Positions 44,099-52,019 of a stretch of 64,000 nt of DNA are shown here, piece by piece. Every line of letters starts with the position of its first letter. Position 1 is the stretch's first letter. Under the pieces are notes generated by a model that saw only the letters and a list, made by a program, of their open reading frames with translations, had not been told where the DNA came from and did no database searches. The position numbers and the translations under genes are program-made. The stretch is from Acidobacteriota bacterium (lineage in GTDB: Bacteria > Acidobacteriota > Terriglobia > Terriglobales > Acidobacteriaceae): the NCBI GenBank assembly GCA_003225055.1, contig QIAU01000178.1:1-64000 (forward strand), written 5' to 3'.

Positions 44099-46414
44099 TT
44101 ACTCTCTCGCAAATATCTGCAGCGGAACAGTCGCGGTGTGTTCGGAATCCGGACCCACCATGATGTCAAATGTTCCGGGTTCGACCCGACCGCGCATATT
44201 GATATCCAGGATCGACAGTGTTTCAGGCGTGATGAGGAATTCCACCGTCGTCTTTTCTCCCGGCCTTAAGCTTACTCGGCGAAAGCCTCTCAGCTGTTTG
44301 ACCGGCTGTGTAACTGAGGCAACCCGCTGATGCATGTACAATTGCGGGATCTCGTCGCCTTCCCGATTGCCGGTATTAGTAACCTCAACCCGAACCGTAG
44401 TTGTGCCACCGGCGTCCATCAAGGCAGGTTCTACGCGCAGATTATCAAAGCCGAAGGTCGTGTAGCTGAGCCCGTAACCGAAGGGAAATAGCGGCTGGCT
44501 GTTAGTGAAGGCATAGCTCCGGTCGCGTGACGGTTTGTGGTCGTAGTACGCGGGAATCTGCCCAACCGAACGGGGAAACGTAACGGGCAGCTTGCCGCCC
44601 GGATTGATGTCCCCGAATAACACGCGCGCAGCGGCAATGCCTCCCTGTTCACCTAGATACCAGCCCTCAATAATTGCCCGAGCATGCTGGGCCGCGTAGT
44701 TGATCGAGAGCGGCCGGCCATTGATCAGAAACACGACTGTGGGAATTCCGGTATCAATGACCGCCTGGACGAGTTTATCCTGGGCGCCAAGCAAGTCCAG
44801 GGAGTCGCGGTCGCCAAGATGTCGCTCTGACCAGGCTTCGCGGTTCGTACTCTCGTTCTCGCCGACCACCAGGATCGCGACATCGGCTTGGCGCGCGAGA
44901 ACGGCGGCCTCCTGGATGCTCTGCGCCTGGGTTGGGGGATCGATCAGCGCGACATTGTCCACGTACCAGCCTGCCCAGCCCGGCTTGGCACTGGTGAGCT
45001 TGCATCCTTCCGCATAAAGCAATTTAATTCCGGCGCCAACACGCTGCCGGATGCCTTCGAGAATGCTGACCTGATTACCCGGGCCCGGGTCCCGGCTGTA
45101 GCCTCCCAGGTGAACATCGGCAGCGTTCGGGCCAATGACAGCAACGGATTTAATCTTCTTCCCATCGAGGGGCAGCAGGTTACCTTCGTTCTTCAATAGT
45201 ACGATGGCTTCTTCCGCCGCCTTCAATGCGAGCTCCTTATGCTCGCGGCTATTCGTAACTTGTGCGGCGTAATCGGGGTCCGCATAAGGATTCTCAAACA
45301 ATCCCAGTCGGAACTTGGCCGCCAAAACTCGCTCGACCGCATCGTCGATTTGTTTTTCGGGAATGATGCCGCGCCGCGCTTGTTCGATTAACGTCTGATA
45401 CACCGAGCCGTCCGAGAGATCGAAGTCCACACCGGCCGCAAGGGCTTTTCTAGCCGCCTCGGCATAATCCGCAGCGACATGGTGAGTGTTAACCAGCATC
45501 TGCAGACCTCCGCCATCGGAGGTCACGTAACCTTGGAACCGCCACTCCTGGCGCAGAACGCGATCGAGCAACCAGTGATTTATATGGGATGGGATGCCGT
45601 CGATTTCATTGTAGGAAGCCATGACACTGGCGACGTGAGCTTCCTCGACCGCGGCCTGGAAAGGCATGAAAAAGGACTCGCGCAAGATTCGTTCCGAGTA
45701 GTTGGCGGGCGCCGTGTTGCGTCCACCCTCAGGCTGGCCGTGTGCGGCAAAATGTTTGGCTGTGGCCAGCACGTGATGACGGTCGATCACAAACGATGTT
45801 CCCTGCAATCCCCGGATGGCGGCAACGCCCATGCGGGAGACCAGGAACGGATCCTCGCCATAGGTCTCCTCTGTGCGGCCCCAGCGCGGATCACGCGCCA
45901 AGTCCAGAACCGGGGTGAAGGCCTGCCGGACTCCGGCGGCCGCCATTTCGTCGGCCGCGGCGGAGAAGACACGCTCGACGAGCTCCGGATCCCAAGTGCT
46001 GGCCAAGCCCAGCACCTGCGGAAAGCTTGTGCTCCCATTCGACATGAATCCGTGCAGCGCTTCACCTTGGAAAAGAGCTGGAATGCCCAGCCGGGTCCTC
46101 TCCACTAGAAATTTCTGCGCCTCGTTGCGCAAAACTGCAGTATCGCGCGGACCCACTTGCGAACCCGGTTCCGAGAGTTTCTGAATCTTCTCCACGATCT
46201 GCTGCGCCTCGGCATTGTCTGTCGACATCGCGGAGCGGCGCCAGCTCGACAGTTGGTCGACCTTCTCCTCCAGAGTCATGCGTTTCAGCAAATCTTGCAT
46301 CCGTTGCGATACAGGCAGGCTCGGATTGCGGTAGGCCGTCTGCGCTGGGACCGATGTTATCGCGGTGAGAACGAACGCGATGAGAGGACTCCGCAAACAA
46401 TGCACGGTGATCAC
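44099..46414 (-). CDS. bglX: Secreted beta-glucosidase (GH3, BglX-like)
   Basis: Glycosidase of 771 residues with a signal peptide (residues ~5-25). Two-domain GH3: barrel with KHFAAHGQPEGGRNTAP, the nucleophile Asp300 in GYVTSDGGG, the alpha/beta sandwich (VAVIGPNAADVHLGGYS) and a C-terminal fibronectin-III-like domain (GYGLSYTTF ... VTNTGNREGDE). Length and domain order match E. coli BglX. It hydrolyses terminal beta-glucosides or xylosides in the periplasm. The gene is divergent from the broken GH29 gene and belongs to the carbohydrate-use block from 38.5 to 47.5 kb. Confidence 0.95.
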   Translation of the reverse strand: MITVHCLRSPLIAFVLTAITSVPAQTAYRNPSLPVSQRMQDLLKRMTLEEKVDQLSSWRRSAMSTDNAEAQQIVEKIQKLSEPGSQVGPRDTAVLRNEAQKFLVERTRLGIPALFQGEALHGFMSNGSTSFPQVLGLASTWDPELVERVFSAAADEMAAAGVRQAFTPVLDLARDPRWGRTEETYGEDPFLVSRMGVAAIRGLQGTSFVIDRHHVLATAKHFAAHGQPEGGRNTAPANYSERILRESFFMPFQAAVEEAHVASVMASYNEIDGIPSHINHWLLDRVLRQEWRFQGYVTSDGGGLQMLVNTHHVAADYAEAARKALAAGVDFDLSDGSVYQTLIEQARRGIIPEKQIDDAVERVLAAKFRLGLFENPYADPDYAAQVTNSREHKELALKAAEEAIVLLKNEGNLLPLDGKKIKSVAVIGPNAADVHLGGYSRDPGPGNQVSILEGIRQRVGAGIKLLYAEGCKLTSAKPGWAGWYVDNVALIDPPTQAQSIQEAAVLARQADVAILVVGENESTNREAWSERHLGDRDSLDLLGAQDKLVQAVIDTGIPTVVFLINGRPLSINYAAQHARAIIEGWYLGEQGGIAAARVLFGDINPGGKLPVTFPRSVGQIPAYYDHKPSRDRSYAFTNSQPLFPFGYGLSYTTFGFDNLRVEPALMDAGGTTTVRVEVTNTGNREGDEIPQLYMHQRVASVTQPVKQLRGFRRVSLRPGEKTTVEFLITPETLSILDINMRGRVEPGTFDIMVGPDSEHTATVPLQIFARE

Positions 46415-46758
46415 GGTCGCTGAGTTGGCGAATTTAAACGGTTACTTATAACATCAAGCCACGATTCCTGCCACCGGTAGCGTACAGGGACGCAGACATT
46501 CACTCACACGCAAGAAAATGGTACGGCTATTTCCGGCGTCACGAGGCTGCAGAAAAATCCGGGCACCCATTCGAATCCGGTGGTTCGGACAATCTGTGGC
46601 AAGATCTCCAGGGAGAGTGCGCGCTGTCCGCGCACGGCTCGACGCCAAGAATGTGCGTTCCTGAGCTCCTGAGCCGCCGCAGCTACCTGATCTGTGGGGT
46701 TTTTGGATACCCTATGAACCTCCCAGAAGGGACTACTTTGCTTGTGAACGGACGAGAG
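46415..46758. other. Divergent intergenic region, no gene
   Basis: About 340 bases. An AT-rich patch at 46430-46455 (AATTTAAACGGTTACTTATA) may hold the GH3 promoter. No coding signal was seen. Confidence 0.4.
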
Positions 46759-47475
46759 ATGAACAAAGCTAGTAAATTGCTCGCGACGGCTCAACTGGCA
46801 ATTGTCATTGTGAGCCTCACAACCTCACCTGCATCCGCAGAAGCAGGTTACCAGCCTACACCCGGGAATCTGCAGGCCCGCCAGGAATTTCAAGACGCAA
46901 AACTTGGCATGTTCATTCACTGGGGTGTCTACAGTGTTCTTGGTGCTGGCGAATGGATCTTTCACGATAGAAAGCTCACCGTGCCGGAATACGACCGTTT
47001 ACCCAAGTTCTTCGACCCCGAGAAGTTTGACGCGAAGGCCTGGGTGGCTTTGGCGAAAGCGGCGGGTATGAAATGCATCACCATCACCCCGCGCCACCAT
47101 GATGGTTTCGCCATGTTCGACTCGAAGGTCTCGGATTGGAATATCGTTGAGCGCACACCCTACGGGAAAGATCCCCTAAGAATGCTGGCCGATGAGTGTC
47201 ATCGCCAGGGGATAAAGCTGTTCTTCTATTACTCTCAATTGGATTGCACAACCCGGACTACTACCGCGCGGCAAGACAGCATCAGATCGAGGCCCCTGGG
47301 ATAATGGCCGCCCGCATCACGGTGATTGGGATGCCTATCTGGACAGCTACATGGACGGGCAGCTGCGAGAGTTGCTTACGAATTATGGTCCGATCGGCGG
47401 CATCCGACGCGCTGGCGTCCGGGGCCGGCTGACACACCTCTGCACAAGAATTACTGGTTTTTGGCACCCGAATGC
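46759..47475 (+). pseudogene. Second alpha-L-fucosidase (GH29), frameshifted and internally deleted
   Basis: From ATG 46759 a signal peptide and the GH29 N-terminal half read normally (KLGMFIHWGVYSVLGAGEW ... TPRHHDGFAMFD ... FFYYSQLD). At about 47245 one G is missing (expected LDWHNPDYY); a second shift follows and the sequence continues as HHGDWDAYLDSYMDGQLREL and LLTNYGPIGGI. At about 47400-47410 it jumps to TRWRPGPADTPLHKNYWF, a segment that in the intact GH29 gene at 38500-39876 lies far beyond the catalytic Asp. The catalytic region is thus deleted and the rest of the C-terminus is lost. Confidence 0.8.
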
Positions 47476-47552
47476 TAAGGCAACTCTCAGGTGCGCTCAT
47501 CGTCGAGCATAGTAGGGTGGGCTACACGTCGACAGCCATGTGTTCCGAGGCG

Positions 47553-47717
47553 CTACTGGAGGGAACTGGCGACGTTCGAGAACGCAGTGTTGGCGTGCTG
47601 GCCTATAAGCCGGATGGTGCCAATCACAATAATAAGAATCGTTGCCAGCATCACGGCATATTCCGCGATATCCTGACCCTCGTCCTCCCGCCAAACCCGG
47701 TGCAGAAAAGCAATCAT
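47553..47717 (-). CDS. Flp-family type IVb pilin
   Basis: Small gene of 54 residues. ATG 47717 follows GAGGTGG at 3-4 bases. The sequence has the Flp pilin signature: short charged leader (VWREDEGQD), then IAEYAVMLATILIIVIGTI with the Glu-Tyr pair of Flp pilins at the start of the hydrophobic helix, and a short tail (ANTAFSNVASSLQ). Flp pilins are built into Tad pili for surface attachment. No tad/cpa assembly genes, prepilin peptidase or second pilin are in the window, so it depends on a distant Tad locus or is a solitary copy. It is flanked by the broken GH29 and the CRTAC1 gene. Confidence 0.85.
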   Translation of the reverse strand: MIAFLHRVWREDEGQDIAEYAVMLATILIIVIGTIRLIGQHANTAFSNVASSLQ

Positions 47718-48093
47718 GTTCCACCTCATGTGGATGCGATTTCAAAGATTTATAGGCGGTTCCTCTATCCTCAGGCGGTCCTCAGCGGGGTGGGTGACAA
47801 ACAGCCAGGTACAGGGAAACGTCGACGAGTGGCTTGCACTCACCTTGGGACGTACTCTAAGTAAAAGAAGGCGCCGATCCCCATGGCTCCCGAACTCCCC
47901 AGCCTTCCTCCGAAGCAAGGGGAGCAGGCGAATCGTACTCTGCTTCCGCGCACAAGTCATACGGGGTTTCCTGTAGCACGCCTATGGAAATGCCGTATGG
48001 CAGGTTCCCGATTGGGCTATAGGAGCGGGTCTTTTACGATCGATTGGCCCAATTAGCGCCACCCCAGAACCTTCCTTCAGGCTGTTAATGCTA
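47718..48093. other. Intergenic region upstream of the Flp pilin
   Basis: About 375 bases with the pilin promoter presumably inside; I could not place one with confidence. No other gene was seen. Confidence 0.4.
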
Positions 48094-49737
48094 TCACTGG
48101 ACCGAATCGACTTTCCCCGCGCTACCTAGCCCAAAATGCGCCCGCATATCGCTTTGCGAGATGTAGCTTCCCCCGCTGCGAACCTCGTCGACCATGATCC
48201 GCTTGCCGACCTTCACCGTGATGCGTGCCCCGATTCCATCACGATTGGAGCGCGTTCCCAGCGTTTTGAATGCGATCCAGTGACTGGGCGAGCCTAGGTC
48301 ATTCACAAGAAGGCTGGGCCTTGCGCTCATGTTACTAATCACTACCGACAGCCGGCCATCGTTCCACAAGTCGCCCACGGCCAGCCCGCGAGAGGACGCC
48401 GCTGTCGAAATCCCCGGCCCAGAAGTCATGGATATATCAGTAAACGTGCCATTGCCGTTGTTGTGATAAAGGATACGCGGCTCTTGGAAACTGCTTCCCA
48501 GGTGATATTTGTCGACTTCTGGGTACACGTGCCCGTTGGCCAGGATCAAATCCGGCCAGCCATCGTTGTCGAAGTCAAAGAACATCGTGCCCCAGCCCAG
48601 GTATTGCGTATGCAGGCCCAGCCCGGCGGCAAATGTGGCATCGGTGAAGGTGCCGTCGCCGTTATTGCGATACAGGGTGGACGTATCATCTGAAAAATTA
48701 GTTTTGAAAAGATCCAGGCGCCCGTCGCCGTCAAAATCGCCTACCGTGATCCCCATCCCTGCCTGTTCGCGGCCATCTTCGTTGAAGGCGGCGCCGCCCG
48801 TAACGGCAACATCGGTGAAAGTTCCATCATGATTGTTGCGATAGAGAATGCTCGGTGTGCTGTCGCAAGCTACATAGATGTCCGGCCAGCCATCATCGTC
48901 GAAATCGAGCGTGACTACTCCGAGAGAGTAGTGACCATCGGTCTGATCTATGTGCGCCTTGGCCGTGACGTCCTCAAACTTTCCGTCCCCCCGATTGTGA
49001 TAAAGAATGTTCTTCGCTCCCGGCAGGCCGCGCGGCCCGCACATCACAGGGGTGCCTTTCCAAACGCAGGCCGCCCGCTCTCCCGGCGCAGGCGTGGTCG
49101 AGACGTCAAAATCCACGTAATTGGCAACGAACAGGTCCAGGAAGCCGTCGCGATCGTAGTCCACGAAGGCGCAGCCCGATCCCCATGCCTTTCCTGATCC
49201 TGCCGCTCCTGCTGGCTCGCTCACCTCGGTGAATACGCCCTTTTCATTGTGGTACAGGCGATTCTTGCCGTAATAAGTGACGTACAGATCCTCCCAGCCG
49301 TCATTGTCGTAGTCGCCCGCGCACACTCCTTGTCCCCAGCCCGAAGCCGCCACACCGGCCTTCATGGTCACGTCACTGAAGGTGCCGTCATGATTGTTGC
49401 GATACAGATGATTCGTCGGAGACTTTCCCGCGGGAAAACCTTCCAAAGTGGTGCCGTTCACCATGAAAATGTCGGGCCAGCCATCATTGTCATAATCGAA
49501 AATCGCGACACCGGTACCAGTTGTCTCGATGATGTACTTCTTCGTGTCCAGCCCGCCGAAAACATTGGTCATCGTGAGGCCGGCCTTCTCGGCGATATCG
49601 GTGAAGTGAGCAAGAGAGGGAGGATCTTTGGCAGGTGCCGGTTTTGCTGCTTGCGCGGTCGTCAGCACACTCATCAACACAACGGCCGACCCAACCGCCC
49701 CGGCGAACTGTGTGCGAAGACAACGACTTGAAACCAT
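48094..49737 (-). CDS. CRTAC1-family protein with FG-GAP repeats and ASPIC/UnbV domain
   Basis: Secreted protein of about 547 residues from ATG 49737 (MVSSRC..., signal peptide to about AQAA); a TTG at 49779 is an alternative. At least six FG-GAP/VCBS-type units carry a DxDxDG calcium loop (for example DYDNDGWPDIFMVNG and DFDGDGRLDLF), forming a beta-propeller. The C-terminal ASPIC/UnbV domain (GARITVKVGKRIMVDEVRSG ... MRAHFGLGSAGKVDSVQ) ends abruptly, about 25-30 residues earlier than usual, where family members continue with a VRWPSG-type strand. The role is unknown; in Acidobacteriota these proteins are commonly paired with TPR proteins, and the divergent neighbour is one. Confidence 0.85.
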   Translation of the reverse strand: MVSSRCLRTQFAGAVGSAVVLMSVLTTAQAAKPAPAKDPPSLAHFTDIAEKAGLTMTNVFGGLDTKKYIIETTGTGVAIFDYDNDGWPDIFMVNGTTLEGFPAGKSPTNHLYRNNHDGTFSDVTMKAGVAASGWGQGVCAGDYDNDGWEDLYVTYYGKNRLYHNEKGVFTEVSEPAGAAGSGKAWGSGCAFVDYDRDGFLDLFVANYVDFDVSTTPAPGERAACVWKGTPVMCGPRGLPGAKNILYHNRGDGKFEDVTAKAHIDQTDGHYSLGVVTLDFDDDGWPDIYVACDSTPSILYRNNHDGTFTDVAVTGGAAFNEDGREQAGMGITVGDFDGDGRLDLFKTNFSDDTSTLYRNNGDGTFTDATFAAGLGLHTQYLGWGTMFFDFDNDGWPDLILANGHVYPEVDKYHLGSSFQEPRILYHNNGNGTFTDISMTSGPGISTAASSRGLAVGDLWNDGRLSVVISNMSARPSLLVNDLGSPSHWIAFKTLGTRSNRDGIGARITVKVGKRIMVDEVRSGGSYISQSDMRAHFGLGSAGKVDSVQ

Positions 49738-49840
49738 GGCCCTGGCAGCATCGTAGTGGCGCTCGCCGGCTTGGGTCAAGGCGGCTGTTTGTTGCTATGC
49801 TTGAACATTAGATGTGATTTCGAGTTTGCGGTTCCACGCC

Positions 49841-51595
49841 ATGATCTGCAAAGCCCTGCACGTCGGAATTTTTCTGGTGTGTCTCACCGGGCTGGCTGAC
49901 GCTGCTCCTCAGAAAGAGGGTGCGGCGCAGGCCGAATCGATCTATCAAAAAGGCCTCGCTGCGCTGAAGCGTGGGGACCTTAATTCCGCGCGCATAAGTT
50001 TCGAACATGTGCTCAAACTCGCGCCACGAAGCCCCGAGGCACACAATTCGCTCGGGTTTGTGCTGTTTACGCAAGGAGACCTGGATTCTGCGATTTCTCA
50101 TTTCCGCACTGCGCTAAAGTTGAAGGCAGATTTTCCGCAAGCCGAAACCAGCCTGGCCAGCGCTTTGGCTCAGAAGGGCGATCTCCAGCAAGCGGTCCCT
50201 GCAGCCCGCGAAGCGGTTCGCCTTGCCCCGAAGGACGCGGAGACCCATCGCACGCTGGGACGTGTGCTGAGCTTCGCCGGAGACCTCGAGGGCGCCACTG
50301 CCGAGTTGCAGCAGGCCACCGAACTCGACCCCCAGCGGGCAGACTTGCACGACGAAGTGGGTTCGGTCCTGGCGCAAAAATCGCGCTTCGCCGAGGCCGC
50401 TGCGGAATTTTCCGAAGCCCTGCGCTTGCAGCCAAGTGACCCGCACGCGAACCTTCATCTCGGCGTCGTATGCTGGCAACAAAAACTTTTAGACGAAGCT
50501 CGGAATCTGCTCAGCAAAGCCGTGCAACTCGATCCGAAAAGCGCTCAGCCTCATTATTATTTGGCCCGCGTACTGGAAGACCGAGGCGAGCCGGATGAAG
50601 CGATCCGCGAACTCCAGGTCGCTGTAAGACTTCAGCCCGATCTTGCCGAAGCCCATAATCAGTTGGGATTGTTGCTTCAGCGTGCTGGCGATGCTGATGG
50701 CGCCATCACTGCTTTTCAGCAGGTGGTGCGGCTTCAGCCCGAGAATCCTGACGCCCACAACAACCTGGGTCTCGCGCTCATCCAGTCGGGCCAAGCGTCC
50801 AATTCTATTGCTCAATTTGAAGCGGCCCTGCGCCTGCGTCCGAATGATGCCTCCTACCGCGGCAACTTGGGGATCGCCTATCTGCAAAAGTCGGATTTCG
50901 ACGGCGCCATCGCACAGTTTCGCTCCGCCCTCGAAACTGCTCCCGACGACGCCACGCTTCACTACAATCTTGGCCTGGCGCTCAAGCTCAAGGACCAACT
51001 GGCCGATGCGACCGCTGAATTTCAGAAAGCGGCGCATCTCGACCCCAATCAGGCTGACATCCACTACACCTGGGGTATCACCTACTGGCAGCAGGGCGAT
51101 TTCCCGCACGCTGCCGACGAACTTCGCACCGCGCTCAAGATCAAACCCGACTACGCGGAAGCGCATTACACCTTGGGTACGGTGTTGAAGCAGCAGGGAA
51201 ATTTGCCGGACGCCGCTGCCGAGTTGCGCGAGGCAATTCGCCTGCAGCCCGATTTTGCCGGCGCGCATACCACCTTAGCGGCTGTCCTGCGCCAGATCGG
51301 TGATACCGCCGGAGCTGCAGCTGAGGCTCGAGCCGGCGAATCCATTGCCAAGGAAAAAACGAATCTGCAGGCCGCGACTTTTGCCACCAATTCCGGCAAA
51401 CGTTTACTGGCCGTCGGCGACCTGGACGGAGCGATCTCGCAATTTCGAAACGCCATCCGCATGGTTCCTACCTATGCTCCTGCGCATTACCAGCTGGGAA
51501 TCGCGATGTCGCGAAAGGGGGAGAAGAAGGAAGCCGAGCAGGAGTTCAAAAAAGCGAACGATCTGGACCCTCGCCTCACCCCGCCAGCGGAATAG
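49841..51595 (+). CDS. Secreted tetratricopeptide-repeat protein
   Basis: Protein of 584 residues from ATG 49841 with a signal peptide (to about ADAA, residue 21). Nearly all the rest is TPR units of 34 residues (roughly 14-15), easily seen as repeats of A...L.P....AH..LG, for example in AHNSLGFVLFTQGDLDSAI and AHYTLGTVLKQQGNLPDAA. TPR superhelices bind peptides or partner proteins; no enzymatic domain is present. It is divergent from the CRTAC1 gene by about 100 bases, a common pairing. Its specific role is not known. Confidence 0.88.
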   Translation: MICKALHVGIFLVCLTGLADAAPQKEGAAQAESIYQKGLAALKRGDLNSARISFEHVLKLAPRSPEAHNSLGFVLFTQGDLDSAISHFRTALKLKADFPQAETSLASALAQKGDLQQAVPAAREAVRLAPKDAETHRTLGRVLSFAGDLEGATAELQQATELDPQRADLHDEVGSVLAQKSRFAEAAAEFSEALRLQPSDPHANLHLGVVCWQQKLLDEARNLLSKAVQLDPKSAQPHYYLARVLEDRGEPDEAIRELQVAVRLQPDLAEAHNQLGLLLQRAGDADGAITAFQQVVRLQPENPDAHNNLGLALIQSGQASNSIAQFEAALRLRPNDASYRGNLGIAYLQKSDFDGAIAQFRSALETAPDDATLHYNLGLALKLKDQLADATAEFQKAAHLDPNQADIHYTWGITYWQQGDFPHAADELRTALKIKPDYAEAHYTLGTVLKQQGNLPDAAAELREAIRLQPDFAGAHTTLAAVLRQIGDTAGAAAEARAGESIAKEKTNLQAATFATNSGKRLLAVGDLDGAISQFRNAIRMVPTYAPAHYQLGIAMSRKGEKKEAEQEFKKANDLDPRLTPPAE

Positions 51596-51733
51596 CATTC
51601 ATCGTCTGATGGAGACGTTACATTCTTTGTGCCTATCCAAGGCTAAAGACCACCGGATGGACGCATGATTTTTCATAGAACTAAATCGAAATCTACGCGA
51701 TTTCATATCCTCGAAAGTTGTGCAAAACTTCTC

Positions 51734-51796
51734 TTGACAAGTGAAAGTAAGGAGATTAGCGTGGCGGTCGCATTGGAACGTGAGTTGCGCCACGCT
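51734..51796 (+). promoter_or_regulatory. Possible promoter and hairpin in the leader of TonB receptor 3
   Basis: TTGACA (51734-51739) with a weak -10 (TAGCGT, 51757-51762) 17 bases on. Overlapping it, AGCGTGGCG (51758-51766) and CGCCACGCT (51788-51796) make a perfect 9-bp inverted repeat. The remaining leader to the start codon (about 220 bases) shows no known riboswitch. A short TTG-initiated frame (51835-52023) ends by overlapping the receptor ATG (ATGA); it is probably not a gene. Confidence 0.35.
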
Positions 51797-52019
51797 TTCG
51801 TGTCAGCTTTGGGAGCTGTCGAGAGTCCACCCTCTTGAGACACTCTTCCAATTCGACGCATCGTGCGAGCTGTCTATCTCTGTCCGGGGGCGGTTTCATT
51901 TTTTCAGCAGTTGCCCATAAAGCGCAGACTCCCACTTCGAACACCAACAGCAGTAGCTTCCACGGAAAACAGGCAGCCCCGGCGATGTCGTGCCTGAACG
52001 ACCTGCGGAGGAATTTGCT

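Noticed and set aside
51797-52019. Possible cobalamin riboswitch in the TonB receptor 3 leader
   Set aside because: No B12-box-like or other conserved core elements could be found.
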